64,000 nucleotides of DNA, taken from Gloeobacter morelensis MG652769. Lineage in GTDB: Bacteria > Cyanobacteriota > Cyanobacteriia > Gloeobacterales > Gloeobacteraceae. Of this stretch, positions 42,818-51,448 are shown piece by piece (positions within the stretch are counted from its first letter, which is position 1; every line of letters starts with the position of its first letter). Below the pieces are notes generated by a model that saw nothing but the letters and a program-made list of their open reading frames with translations, was not told the DNA's origin and ran no database searches. The position numbers and the translations under genes are program-made. Where the stretch lies: positions 1,116,001 to 1,180,000 of the forward strand of contig NZ_CP063845.1 in NCBI RefSeq assembly GCF_021018745.1, written 5' to 3'.

Positions 42818-43342
42818 CTAGAGGTAGCCGCGCTCGTACAGCAACTGGACGACGCGGTTGGCAGATTCATCCTTTGACTCGGTATTGGTCAGGATGGTCA
42901 GATCCGGGTTGGTTGGGGCTTCGTAGGGGTCCGACACACCGGTAAAAGCCGGGATCTCCCCTTTGAGGGCCTTGGCGTACAGGCCCTTGACGTCGCGCTC
43001 GATGCACACATCGAGCGGACAGTCGACGAAAATTTCTAGAAAATCGACGATATTGGCGCGCAGTTCTTCGCGGGTATTGCGGTAGGGGCTGATGGCGGCG
43101 CTGATGGCAATGACGCCGTTGCGCGAAAGCAGGCGGCACACATAGCCGATGCGGCGGACGTTGGTGTCGCGGTCGGCTTTGCTGAAGCTCAACCCGGCGC
43201 TCAAATTGAGCCGCACCTCGTCGCCGTCGAGCACTTCGACGTTTCTGCCAATCTCCTGGAGTTTTTTGGCTACAATGCCGGAGATTGTGCTTTTGCCTGC
43301 GCCGGACAGGCCGGTGAACCAGAGTGTTACACCTTTACCCAT
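42818..43342 (-). CDS. cysC: Adenylylsulfate kinase
   Basis: Phosphorylates adenosine 5'-phosphosulfate to PAPS in sulfate assimilation. The 174-residue protein begins MGKGVTLWFTGLSGAGKSTI with the Walker A, followed by VEVLDGDEVRLNLSAGLSF, the DRDTNVRRIGYVCRLLSRNG stretch and EIFVDCPLDVC, all typical. ATG 43342 is the family start; 37 in-frame upstream codons are not conserved. It is divergent from sbcD across 152 bp. Confidence 0.96.
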   Translation of the reverse strand: MGKGVTLWFTGLSGAGKSTISGIVAKKLQEIGRNVEVLDGDEVRLNLSAGLSFSKADRDTNVRRIGYVCRLLSRNGVIAISAAISPYRNTREELRANIVDFLEIFVDCPLDVCIERDVKGLYAKALKGEIPAFTGVSDPYEAPTNPDLTILTNTESKDESANRVVQLLYERGYL

Positions 43343-43494
43343 GGGATGTTGCTCTTCTTCGAGAAATTGGGACTGAGCATAACAGGTGAAGTTTAACGAA
43401 ATGGTATCTGATTGTGCAGTTTTTTTAAGGGCTTTCTGTCGTCTGGCGGCCACAGGCTGTACAATGCGTTGAGGACATGCGTCTATAAGGGCTT

Positions 43495-44853
43495 ATGGTT
43501 CGTCTGCTGCACATTTCGGACATCCACCTGGGTAGCGGCCTATCCCACGGGCGCATCAACCCCGCCACCGGGCTGCATACCCGTTTTGAAGATTTTTTGT
43601 ATTGTCTGTCGCAGGCAATTGACCGCGGCCTGGCCGAGGGGGTTGATCTGGCGCTGTTCGGGGGAGACGCATTTCCAAACGCCACCCCGGAGCCGACCCA
43701 CCAGGAGGAGTTTGCCCGCCAGTTCAAGCGCCTCACCGACGCTGGCATTCCGACGGTGCTGCTGGTGGGCAACCACGACCTGCACGGGCGGGGAGTGGGT
43801 GGGGCGAGCCTCAATATTTATGCGGCGCTGCAGGTGCCGGGCTTTGTGGTGGGCTCCCGGCTGCAGATTCACCCGATCGCCACGCGCTCGGGGCCGGTGC
43901 AGGTGTTGAGCTTGCCGTGGGTGAACCGCTCGACGCTGCTGACGCGCGAGGAGATGCGCGGCAAGAGCCTCGAGCAGGTCGATCTCGCCCTGGTCGAGCG
44001 GATGAAATTGGCCCTCGAAGCGCAGGTGCGCCGCCTCGACCCGGCGGTACCCACGGTCTTGCTCGGCCATCTGATGGTCGAAAACGCCGTCTTTGGGGCT
44101 GAGCGCCACCTGGCGGTGGGCCGCAGCTTCAGCATTCCGCTTGCGATGCTCGCCCGTTCTGAGTTCGACTACGTGGCCCTTGGCCACGTCCATCGCCACC
44201 AGGTGCTCTGCGAAGATCCCCCCATCATCTACCCGGGCTCGATCGAGCGGGTCGATTTTGGCGAAGAAAAAGAATCCAAAGGCTTTATCCTCGCCGAGGT
44301 CGAGCGCGGCCGCTGCCGCTATGAATTTGTGAGCGTGCCTGCCCGCAGCTTCAAGACGATCCAGGCCAACCTGGCCGACAGTGACGATCCCCAGGGCGAC
44401 CTGGCGGCGATCTTACGCAAGCACAAAATCGAAGGGGCGATCGTGCGGGTGCTCTACCGTTTGCATCCCCACCAGATCGAGCGCATCGACTCCGCCGGCT
44501 TGCGCCAGATGCTGGAGGGGACGTTTTCTTACCAGTTGCAGCCGGAACTCATCAGCCAGCTCAGCCAGCCGCGGGTGCCGGGGCTGGGCGAAAGTTGCGC
44601 CCTCGATCCGATCGACGCCCTCAGACAGTACCTCGAGAGCCGCCCCGAACTGGCCGATTTGCGCCTGGCCCTCGTCGAAGCGGCCGAGGCGCTAATCAAG
44701 GGCGACAGCCCCGGCCTGCCCGACACCGACGAGTGCGAGAGCGACGCGGAGGTGCTGGAGGTGACCACCACCGCCGCCCTCGACCTCCTCGCGCGCGCGG
44801 AGGGCCTACCCGCCGGTGGCACCAACGGCCAACTGGGTCTCTTTCACGCTTGA
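43495..44853 (+). CDS. sbcD: DNA repair exonuclease SbcD/Mre11 family
   Basis: A 452-residue nuclease subunit that with SbcC processes hairpins and double-strand ends. The metallophosphoesterase motifs appear in order: LLHISDIHLGSG at 4-15, ALFGGDAFPNA, LLVGNHDLHGRG, LGHLMVENAVFG, and ALGHVHRHQVL. The usual capping domain and a C-terminal region that would contact SbcC follow. No sbcC gene is in the window. TACAAT just upstream (about 43461) may be the -10 of its promoter. Confidence 0.93.
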   Translation: MVRLLHISDIHLGSGLSHGRINPATGLHTRFEDFLYCLSQAIDRGLAEGVDLALFGGDAFPNATPEPTHQEEFARQFKRLTDAGIPTVLLVGNHDLHGRGVGGASLNIYAALQVPGFVVGSRLQIHPIATRSGPVQVLSLPWVNRSTLLTREEMRGKSLEQVDLALVERMKLALEAQVRRLDPAVPTVLLGHLMVENAVFGAERHLAVGRSFSIPLAMLARSEFDYVALGHVHRHQVLCEDPPIIYPGSIERVDFGEEKESKGFILAEVERGRCRYEFVSVPARSFKTIQANLADSDDPQGDLAAILRKHKIEGAIVRVLYRLHPHQIERIDSAGLRQMLEGTFSYQLQPELISQLSQPRVPGLGESCALDPIDALRQYLESRPELADLRLALVEAAEALIKGDSPGLPDTDECESDAEVLEVTTTAALDLLARAEGLPAGGTNGQLGLFHA

Positions 44854-45022
44854 TATTGGTATGGACCGGCTGATCCGGGTGCGTGTAGCTAGACTCACCG
44901 CGGCCACGCAGGCAGCCGGTGTATCTTAAGAAAGATCAATTTTCCCGGTGTGGTGGAGTCTGTCAGACCGGTGAGTCATTTATCTCACTGTGTCTACCGG
45001 GGCAACTCAACGGAGTTATGCC

Positions 45023-46249
45023 ATGTTCTATCCACTCATCGCGGCATCGGCTCCCGGAGCCCTGCCCGAAGGCCTTTTGAGTCTGGGGCAGTTGCTTGCG
45101 AGCCTCATCGTCATCTATGTGGCGAGCAAACTCGGCGGCGAGCTGGCCCTGCGCCTCAAACAACCCGCCGTCTTGGGCGAACTGGTGGCGGGGCTCGCGG
45201 TCGGTGTCTCGGGACTCAAGCTCATCGACCCGACCCAGCCGGTGCTGCTGTTGCTTGCCCAGGTGGGCGTCACCCTGCTGCTGTTTGAAATCGGTCTGGA
45301 ATCGGATCTGCGGGGATTGCTCAAGCTTGGTCCCCAGGCGGTAGCCGTGGCGGCGGTGGGTATGGTGGTACCCTTCGCCCTGGGTTACGGCGTGATGAAA
45401 TTTGTCGGAGCGGGAGAGCTGCTCGCCATCTTCGTGGGCGCCTCCTCCACTGCCACCAGCATCGGGATCAGCGCCAAGGTGCTCTCGGATCTGGGCTACC
45501 TCAAGCGCACCGAGGGGCAGATTATTCTCGGAGCGGCGGTGCTCGACGACATTTTGGGGGTGATCGTCCTCTCGGTGGTGGCGGGGATCGCCCAGGGGGG
45601 TAGCCTTGAGCTGGGCGAGGTGGCCCGCATCGTCTTCTCGTCGCTGGGCTTTCTGGTGGGAGCGATCGTGATTGGCAACCGCTTCATGCCCGTTTTTTTG
45701 GGGATCGTGCGGCGGCTGCGCACCCGCGGCGAGTTGCTCACCGCCTCGCTGGTCTTTGCCTTCGCCCTTGCGTACCTGGCCGAACTGTTGGGCTCCGCTG
45801 CGATCATCGGCGCCTTTGCCGCCGGATTGGTGCTCGCTGAGACCGACAAGCGCCACGACCTCGAAGCGCAACTCAGGCCGGTCACCGACTTTTTTCTGCC
45901 GATTTTTTTTATCACCGTCGGCGCCGGGGTCAATCTGGCGCTGCTGGGTAATCAGCAGGCGCTCCTGCTCGCCGGGGGATTGAGCGTCACTGCCGTGCTG
46001 GGCAAACTGGTGTGCGGCTGGGCGGCTTTCGGCGTCAAGGCCAACAAGTTTGCAATCGGCGCCGGCATGGTGCCCCGCGGCGAAGTCGGCCTGGTCTTTG
46101 CCAGCGTCGGCCTGGCCTCCGGGGTGCTCACCGGCGTCAACCACACCGCCGTGGTGATCATGGTGATTCTCACCACGTTTTTTGGACCGCTATTGTTGGG
46201 GCTGCTGTTGCGTCGCGAACCGGTGGCGCTTACCGTCGGCAGTTCCTGA
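45023..46249 (+). CDS. CPA2-family cation:proton antiporter (KefB-like)
   Basis: A 408-residue membrane protein with about 12 helices, exchanging H+ for Na+ or K+. Motifs of the CPA2 group are LLFEIGLESDLRGLL near 88-102, GASSTATSIGISAKVLSDLG, GAAVLDDILGVIVLSVVAG (the paired Asp of the ion site) and AIIGAFAAGLVLAET. No C-terminal TrkA-N domain is attached; a separate KtrA-like gene lies three genes on. ATG 45023 has GGAG at good spacing, while GTG 44990 is an unlikely extension. The three ion-transport genes form one operon. Confidence 0.93.
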   Translation: MFYPLIAASAPGALPEGLLSLGQLLASLIVIYVASKLGGELALRLKQPAVLGELVAGLAVGVSGLKLIDPTQPVLLLLAQVGVTLLLFEIGLESDLRGLLKLGPQAVAVAAVGMVVPFALGYGVMKFVGAGELLAIFVGASSTATSIGISAKVLSDLGYLKRTEGQIILGAAVLDDILGVIVLSVVAGIAQGGSLELGEVARIVFSSLGFLVGAIVIGNRFMPVFLGIVRRLRTRGELLTASLVFAFALAYLAELLGSAAIIGAFAAGLVLAETDKRHDLEAQLRPVTDFFLPIFFITVGAGVNLALLGNQQALLLAGGLSVTAVLGKLVCGWAAFGVKANKFAIGAGMVPRGEVGLVFASVGLASGVLTGVNHTAVVIMVILTTFFGPLLLGLLLRREPVALTVGSS

Positions 46250-46273
46250 AGCGGCACCCCCTCAGGAGTCTGC

Positions 46274-47635
46274 ATGCCCACCCTCTCGCCCGCTCGAACC
46301 ATCTGCCTGGGGTTTTTGCTGCTCATTGCGATCGGTACTCTGTTGCTGCTGTTGCCCTGGTCGACGGCCTCGGGCGAGTGGACCCCCTGGTTGGTAGCGC
46401 TATTTACCAGCACCTCCGCCGTCTGTGTCACCGGATTGACGGTGGTCGACACGGGCAGCTACTACTCGTTTTTTGGCCAACTGGTCATCCTGTTGCTCAT
46501 TCAGGTGGGCGGCCTCGGCTACATGAGTGCCACCACGTTTTTGTTGTTGCTGGTCGGGCGGCGCATCAGCCTGAGGAACCGTCTTGCTCTGCAGGAGGCG
46601 TTGGGTAGTCTTGGCGATAAGGCTGTGCCGCGCCTGGTGGCCCGCGTCGCCATCCTGACGCTCGGCTTCGAACTGGTGGGGGCGTTTGTGATTGCCCCGA
46701 CTATGGTTCGGCAGGAAGGACTGCTCCCCGGGCTATGGTCGGCGATTTTCCACAGCGTCAGCGCCTTCAATAACGCCGGGTTCGGGCTCAGAAGCGACAA
46801 CCTGATTCCCTGGCAGAACAATTTTTGGGTTCTGGGGGGGCTGGGATTTTTGATCCTGGCGGGGGGGCTTGGCTACCAGGTGTGGCTCGAGTTGTACGAA
46901 AAAATCTTGCTGCGGCTGGTGCGGCAGGTCTTCGGCAAGCAGCCCGCCCCGCCCGCGCCGCTATCGCTGCATACGCGGGTGGTGCTGCTCACCTCAGCAA
47001 TTTTGGTGGTGGTGGGTTCGGTCGGTTTTTTTCTCATCGAGCGGACCAATGCCCTCACCCTGGGCAGGCTTAGCCTTGATGCGCAGGTGGCGGGTGCTAT
47101 CTTCCATTCGATTAGCGCCCGTACCGCCGGCTTCAACGCCGTCCCTTTCGATGGCCTGCTGGAAGCAGGGCTATTCTGGATTATTTTGCTGATGCTCGTC
47201 GGGGCCTCGCCTGCTTCCACCGGGGGGGGCCTGAAGACCACCACCTTCGCCATTCTCACCAGCAACATGCTGGCTGTGATTCAAGGTCGGGAGGATGTGC
47301 TGCTGTTCGATCGGCGCCTCGGAGTGGGTGCGGTGCGCAAGGCGAGCGCGGTGCTGCTCGGCTCGATTGCCGCGATTGCCCTGGCCCTGGTGGGCCTGAC
47401 CCTAAGCGATCCGGAGCCCGGCTTTGTGCAGGTGCTCTTCGAGGCGGTCTCCGCCTTCTGCACCGTGGGACTTTCGACCGGCATCACCCCGAAGCTGTCG
47501 GTAGTAGGACAGCTCATCCTGGTCTTCAGCATGTACCTGGGCCGGGTGGGCGTGCTGCTGCTCGCCGAGGCGCTGCTGTCGCAGAAGCCGACCTTCCCGT
47601 ACCGCCAGCCGGAAGAACAGATTCTGATAGGTTAG
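46274..47635 (+). CDS. ktrB: Potassium/sodium uptake protein KtrB/TrkH family
   Basis: A 453-residue ion-translocating subunit with repeated membrane-pore-membrane units. Selectivity-filter-like loops include TSTSAVCVTGLTVVDTGSYY, SVSAFNNAGFGL, SISARTAGFNAVPF and ASPASTGGGLKTTT, with FCTVGLSTGITPKLS at the last pore. In cyanobacteria, Ktr systems import K+ under salt stress, often driven by Na+. It lies 24 bp after the antiporter and 4 bp before ktrA. AGGAG precedes ATG 46274. Confidence 0.94.
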   Translation: MPTLSPARTICLGFLLLIAIGTLLLLLPWSTASGEWTPWLVALFTSTSAVCVTGLTVVDTGSYYSFFGQLVILLLIQVGGLGYMSATTFLLLLVGRRISLRNRLALQEALGSLGDKAVPRLVARVAILTLGFELVGAFVIAPTMVRQEGLLPGLWSAIFHSVSAFNNAGFGLRSDNLIPWQNNFWVLGGLGFLILAGGLGYQVWLELYEKILLRLVRQVFGKQPAPPAPLSLHTRVVLLTSAILVVVGSVGFFLIERTNALTLGRLSLDAQVAGAIFHSISARTAGFNAVPFDGLLEAGLFWIILLMLVGASPASTGGGLKTTTFAILTSNMLAVIQGREDVLLFDRRLGVGAVRKASAVLLGSIAAIALALVGLTLSDPEPGFVQVLFEAVSAFCTVGLSTGITPKLSVVGQLILVFSMYLGRVGVLLLAEALLSQKPTFPYRQPEEQILIG

Positions 47636-47639
47636 TGGT

Positions 47640-48371
47640 ATGAACCTGATGGGATGGCTCAAAAAAGAGCGGCGCAACCAGTTTTTGATCATCGGCCTGG
47701 GCCGGTTTGGCACTTCGGTGGCCCGCACTCTGCACAACCTGGGCTACGACGTGCTCGCAGTCGACGCGGAGGAGGAGCGCGTGCGGCGTGCGGCCTGCGA
47801 GAACATCGCCACCCAGGTACTGCAGGTCAACGCCACCGATCCGGACGCACTCAAACAGATTGGGGCGGGCGAATTTCAGGTGGCGGTAGTTGCCATCGGC
47901 AGCTTCTTGCAGGAGAGCATCCTCGCCACCCTCAACGCCAAGGAGATGGGGATCGCTTACGTAGTGGCCAAGGCCACCACCCCCATCCACGGCGCGGTGC
48001 TCGAAAAAGTCGGCGCCGACCGGGTGGTCTACCCCGAAAGCGACATGGGCCGCAACGTCGCCCTTTCGCTCACCTCGCGCGGCATGCTCGAATCGCTGCA
48101 ACTCGACCCGGAGCACAGCATCGTCGAGGTGGTGGCCCCGCGCGAATTCACAGGCCAGACCCTGCGCGATCTCGATTTGCGCCGCCGCTTCCGGGTGAAC
48201 GTACTCGCCTTGCGCCACGACGGCCGCTTCAACGTCAATCCCGACCCGGATGATCGCATCGGCGCAGGGGACATCATCGTCATGATCGGCGCCAACCGCG
48301 ATCTTGATCAATTGCCCAAAGCAGATCTCACCATGCCCGACCACGCCGCCCGCACCAGGGCCGAGTCGTAG
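47640..48371 (+). CDS. ktrA: Potassium uptake regulator KtrA/TrkA family
   Basis: A 243-residue cytoplasmic gating subunit of the Ktr channel. An N-terminal RCK/TrkA-N Rossmann domain is seen as FLIIGLGRFGTSVARTLHNL with the acidic VLAVDAEEERV after the second strand, and a C-terminal TrkA-C domain near 140-225 (LDPEHSIVEVVAPREFTGQT; GDIIVMIGANRDLDQL). It binds nucleotides such as ATP/ADP and, in many species, c-di-AMP. It starts 4 bp after ktrB. Confidence 0.95.
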   Translation: MNLMGWLKKERRNQFLIIGLGRFGTSVARTLHNLGYDVLAVDAEEERVRRAACENIATQVLQVNATDPDALKQIGAGEFQVAVVAIGSFLQESILATLNAKEMGIAYVVAKATTPIHGAVLEKVGADRVVYPESDMGRNVALSLTSRGMLESLQLDPEHSIVEVVAPREFTGQTLRDLDLRRRFRVNVLALRHDGRFNVNPDPDDRIGAGDIIVMIGANRDLDQLPKADLTMPDHAARTRAES

Positions 48372-48373
48372 TT

Positions 48374-48715
48374 TTAAACGGGGGGCAGTGCACTCGTGCC
48401 GGTTTGGGCTACCGCCCAGCCCAAGTAGCCCTCGGAGACCCGCACCGCTTCGAGGGCGACGACCTCGGGCACTTCGTAGGGGTGCAACTCGCCTAGAGCC
48501 ACTTCCAGCACCGCGTAAAATTCCGCAGGCACTTTGAGCAGGAGCAACTGTTCGGTCTCAGTCGAAAGCTTGTCCTGCCAGATGAACACCGAGACCATCG
48601 GCGGCAGCAGTTGGGCGCAGGCGACAAGACGGCGTTCGACCAGGGTACGGGCAATGGCAATCCCGCTCGCCTGGTCCGGAACGGTGGTGAGCACTACCAG
48701 CAGCGCGCCTTCCAC
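48374..48715 (-). CDS. cutA: Divalent-cation tolerance protein CutA
   Basis: A 113-residue trimeric ferredoxin-like protein. VVLTTVPDQASGIAIARTLV, RRLVACAQLLPPMVSVFIWQ and HPYEVPEVVAL are the family signature. Linked to copper tolerance in E. coli, its role elsewhere is unclear. The start GTG 48715 overlaps the fabI TAG by one base, so it is co-translated with fabI. It is convergent with ktrA, with 2 bp between stops. Confidence 0.93.
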   Translation of the reverse strand: MEGALLVVLTTVPDQASGIAIARTLVERRLVACAQLLPPMVSVFIWQDKLSTETEQLLLLKVPAEFYAVLEVALGELHPYEVPEVVALEAVRVSEGYLGWAVAQTGTSALPPV

Positions 48716-49491
48716 TAGCCCCCCATAATGCTGAAGCCGCAGTCGACGTAGAGGGTCTGGCCGGTGACGGCGGAGGCCAGATCGCTTGCCAGAAACAGCA
48801 CCGTATTGGCCACTTCTTCCTGGCGGACCGCCCGCTTGATGGCGGACATCTCTTCGGTTTTGTGGATGGCCTCGTGGATGTTGCCGACGCCCGAGGCGGC
48901 AAGGGTGCGGATGGGGCCGGCGGATACGGCGTTGACCCGCAGGTTTTTGGTCCCCAGTTCGGCGGCCAGGTAGCGGGTGTTCGCCTCCAGGGCGGCCTTG
49001 GCCGGCCCCATCACACCGTAGCCGCTCATCGCCCGCACCGACCCGATGTACGTCAGCGTCAAAATGCTGCCCCCTTCCGGCATCAGGGGCGCGGCTTTGC
49101 CCGCCAGGGCGATGAGCGAAAAGGCGCTCACCTCCATCGCCAGGCCGTAGCCGTCGCGGGTAACGCCGGTAAACGGTCCCTGCAAGTCTTCTTTGTTGCC
49201 AAAAGCCAAACAGTGGACCAGAATGTCGAGCTGTCCCCACTTCTGGGCAATCGTCTCGAACAGCGCGGCAATCTGCTCATCGCTGCGCACATCGCAGGGG
49301 GCGAAGATCTCGGGGACGAGCGGGGCGCTCAATTCGCGCACCTTCGCCTCGAAGCGGCCTTTCTCATCGGGCAAATAGGTGACCGCGAGTGCTGCCCCGG
49401 CGGCGTGAAAAGCCTGGGCGATCGCCCAGGCGATCGAGCGGTTGTTGGCGATACCGGTGATGAGCGCCTTTTTGCCGGCGAGGGTAATCAC
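48715..49491 (-). CDS. fabI: Enoyl-[acyl-carrier-protein] reductase (NADH)
   Basis: Catalyses the last step of each fatty acid elongation cycle. The 258-residue short-chain dehydrogenase has GKKALITGIANNRSIAWAIA, the Tyr-x6-Lys catalytic pair in YIGSVRAMSGYGVMGPAKAA, and VNAVSAGPIRTLAASGV. GTG 49491 is chosen because AGGAG lies 8 bp upstream and the product begins at the family start (MITLAGKKAL). It follows a small hypothetical gene with a 4-bp overlap. Confidence 0.96.
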   Translation of the reverse strand: MITLAGKKALITGIANNRSIAWAIAQAFHAAGAALAVTYLPDEKGRFEAKVRELSAPLVPEIFAPCDVRSDEQIAALFETIAQKWGQLDILVHCLAFGNKEDLQGPFTGVTRDGYGLAMEVSAFSLIALAGKAAPLMPEGGSILTLTYIGSVRAMSGYGVMGPAKAALEANTRYLAAELGTKNLRVNAVSAGPIRTLAASGVGNIHEAIHKTEEMSAIKRAVRQEEVANTVLFLASDLASAVTGQTLYVDCGFSIMGG

Positions 49492-49706
49492 GTCCGTTCT
49501 CCTGTAGTGTCGCGCCGAAGATGGTGTTCCGGGAAGTAGCGCCGGGGGAACTGATCGCCCAGGTAGACTTCGAGAATCGGCCATTTGAGCCCTTCGGTCG
49601 GCTCAAGACGGGCGGTGACCACCCCGCGCCGGTCCTTGAGAGCGGTGCCGTGCAGGCGCGGATTGACGTAGGCGACGCGCACCCGTTCTCCCACCTGCAA
49701 GGCCAC
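49488..49706 (-). CDS. Small beta-rich hypothetical protein
   Basis: A 72-residue protein starting at GTG 49706. It reads ALQVGERVRVAYVNPRLHG, then DRRGVVTARLEPTEG and WPILEVYLGDQFPRRYFPEH, short strands like an SH3/KOW-type barrel. Its TGA overlaps the fabI GTG (GTGA). Function unknown; the pattern of basic loops could bind nucleic acid or protein. Confidence 0.65.
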   Translation of the reverse strand: MALQVGERVRVAYVNPRLHGTALKDRRGVVTARLEPTEGLKWPILEVYLGDQFPRRYFPEHHLRRDTTGERT

Positions 49707-49829
49707 GACACCCCTTCCCCGATAAACCCGATCGGCATCTTAACACCGATGCCCATCGCTCCCGGTGCGGCCTATCTACCATTGACACTGCCGCCGCCCA
49801 TTTCTGATAATAGGAAGGCTCAAAAATTT

Positions 49830-49912
49830 GCGGTCGTGGCGGAACGGTATACGCGCTAGCTTGAGGTGCTAGTGGAAGCAATTCCTTGAGAGTTCAAATC
49901 TCTCCGACCGCA
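49830..49912 (+). tRNA. trnL-GAG: tRNA-Leu (anticodon GAG)
   Basis: The acceptor stem GCGGTCG pairs with CGACCGC at the 3' end, with discriminator A. The anticodon stem CTAGC/GCTAG encloses the loop TTGAGGT, giving anticodon GAG for leucine CUC/CUU codons. A long variable arm (GGAAGCAATTCC) marks it as a class II tRNA. The T arm carries GTTCAAATC. CCA is not encoded. Confidence 0.96.
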
Positions 49913-49939
49913 TCTGTTCACCCGTGGGTGCCCCTGGCG

Positions 49940-50308
49940 ATGCCGGATCTGCCGCCCCTGACGGAAGCGACCTTCTGGGACATTCTCGAAGAGCGGCTGC
50001 CCGACGCGGCGGTCAACGCCCTGCTGTGGCAATGCCTGGGTTACCGGCAGGACGCCTCGGGAGCCTGGGACAATTCCGGGGTGGAGCCATCCTGGCGCAA
50101 CGACTACCCGGAGCCGCCCGATTTTATCGGCAGCCGCCCGGCCACCGTCAAACTCACCCGCTCGATTCCGGAGGCCGATAAACAGCTCCTTAAGGAGCAG
50201 CTAGGTTTTGGCGGCTATCAGGTCTTGGAACTCAATCCCCGACGCACCCGCCGGGCCACCGCCGTCAACTGGCTGCTCAGCTATGTGCGGCAAAGCCGCG
50301 ATAGATAG
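49940..50308 (+). CDS. DUF1823 family protein
   Basis: A 122-residue protein of a family found in cyanobacteria and plastids. Typical stretches are EATFWDILEERLPDAAVNAL, LLWQCLGYRQDA and WRNDYPEPPDFIGSRPATV. Soluble, no membrane segment; function unknown. The ATG at 49940 lies 27 bp after the tRNA. The open frame extends into the tRNA and is not coding there. A 13-bp hairpin overlaps its stop codon. Confidence 0.9.
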   Translation: MPDLPPLTEATFWDILEERLPDAAVNALLWQCLGYRQDASGAWDNSGVEPSWRNDYPEPPDFIGSRPATVKLTRSIPEADKQLLKEQLGFGGYQVLELNPRRTRRATAVNWLLSYVRQSRDR

Positions 50309-50330
50309 ACAAGATGCCTTGTTTATCTAT
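50301..50330. terminator. AT-rich hairpin overlapping the DUF1823 stop
   Basis: ATAGATAGACAAG pairs with CTTGTTTATCTAT across ATGC, a 13-bp stem with one G-T pair. It contains the TAG stop and is followed by TCGGG, without a long T-run. It may terminate DUF1823 and, from the other strand, the TIGR04255 module. Confidence 0.5.
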
Positions 50331-50421
50331 TCGGGAAGATACACTTATGCACTCTCAACAGCTTTGGAGAAAACCGGCTGAGTCCAGTTCTGATCCCTGC
50401 GATTAACTACCAGTTCACAAC

Positions 50422-50919
50422 TTATAGATCCATTACCTCTGCCATATCTGCCAATTGAGAACGCAGGCTTTTTCTTTGTATTTTATTAGGGACAGAACCA
50501 TCTTTAAGACCACTGGTTCCTGTGTGTCCACTTGCTCCTGGTCGTGGATCAGGGCTACTTTGGCCTGTTCCATTATTTTGAAATAGAGGATGCCATACGA
50601 CGTCAAGCGGCTTGATCATTGGTTGTATAGGATCCGGTACTATACTGCGAATTTTGTCTGTCTCTAATCGCAAAGCCAAACAATATTCAGGCTTAGAGCC
50701 CATTAGTATCCACGCTTGATTAGGAGTAGTGTTTTTTTCAGCCCACACGGAGAGCCGTGGAGGGTTCTCTTTTTCATCTTCCGTAGAAAGCTGGAAAGCT
50801 GCCGGACTCGCTCTTCCAGAAGCACTATCTTTCGATGCTATAGCAAGCCTTACAACCCACTCTCCATGTGGGAGAGGTTCCCAGTCGCTACCTGGCACAA
50901 TTGGCTGCATGAGATGCAC
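50422..50919 (-). CDS. Hypothetical third protein of the TIGR04255 module
   Basis: A 165-residue protein of a recurrent partner type: the centre has TPNQAWILMGSKPEYC and DVVWHPLFQNN, and the end has DPRPGASGHTGTSGL then KIQRKSLRSQLADMAEV, which by memory resembles proteins encoded beside TIGR04255 genes elsewhere. There is no membrane segment or catalytic motif. Start GTG 50919 or ATG 50910. It begins 7 bp after the end of the disrupted middle gene. GC content is lower than the genome background, which suggests transfer. Function unknown. Confidence 0.7.
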   Translation of the reverse strand: MHLMQPIVPGSDWEPLPHGEWVVRLAIASKDSASGRASPAAFQLSTEDEKENPPRLSVWAEKNTTPNQAWILMGSKPEYCLALRLETDKIRSIVPDPIQPMIKPLDVVWHPLFQNNGTGQSSPDPRPGASGHTGTSGLKDGSVPNKIQRKSLRSQLADMAEVMDL

Positions 50920-50926
50920 ACCGTTT

Positions 50927-51448
50927 TTACGAGAATAGTCTCAGTCTGTCCAGAATTGCAGCAGGCACAGGCTGACTTATGTTGAATTCTAAATACCACA
51001 ACTCTCCAGAGACGCGATTGCGGTAAAAGAACTCTCCAATACCATTGGGAAATATTTCTAGCTATAAATGATGTTCTTTCTCATCCCACGTGTAAAGGAT
51101 TTGTTTATCGGGACCAGGGCTGGCATCGGGTACAGCAAGCGTGTGTCCTGAAAGTTGCCATAGCTCGCTCCATATCCGAAAAGCAGATTTAGAGGTCTCC
51201 GGTAGTACAAGAGGTGGCTGAAACTCGCTTGAGGAAACTCGCTTAAGGTACTCGTCTAGTTTTCTGATCTGAAGGAATGCAGACGAAAGCTTTTGTTCAC
51301 GAAGAGGGTTTTGGGCTTCTCTTGCACGCTTGCTTATTTCTTCCCCGCCTGGCCCTTGCCAGTACGGCGTAGTCTGCTTGAGCGTGTAAATCTGGCCTCT
51401 TCCCGTCGCAGATCTGCAGGATGGCTCTGGAGATACGAGTGCTGGCAT
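50927..51448 (-). pseudogene. Middle gene of the TIGR04255 module, interrupted by one in-frame TAG
   Basis: The frame opens at ATG 51448, overlapping the TIGR04255 stop (TAATG), and runs to a TAG at 51062-51064 after ILYTWDEKEHHL. The same frame continues with LEIFPNGIGEFFYRNRVSGE and LWYLEFN to TAA 50927-50929. Reading the TAG as Gln gives EHHLQLEIFPNGIGEFFYRN, an unbroken strand-rich domain end, so the full protein would be 173 residues. The simplest explanation is a CAG-to-TAG change that inactivates it; readthrough is possible. The N-terminal part is helical (LSSAFLQIRKLDEYLKRVSS). No family name is recognised. Confidence 0.75.

Noticed and set aside
44854-45022. Possible c-di-AMP (ydaO) riboswitch ahead of the ion-transport operon
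   Set aside because: I could not find the conserved ydaO core; there are only short imperfect repeats.
44963-46144. 393-codon minus-strand open frame opposite the CPA2 antiporter
   Set aside because: His/Gln/Asp-rich shadow of transmembrane codons.
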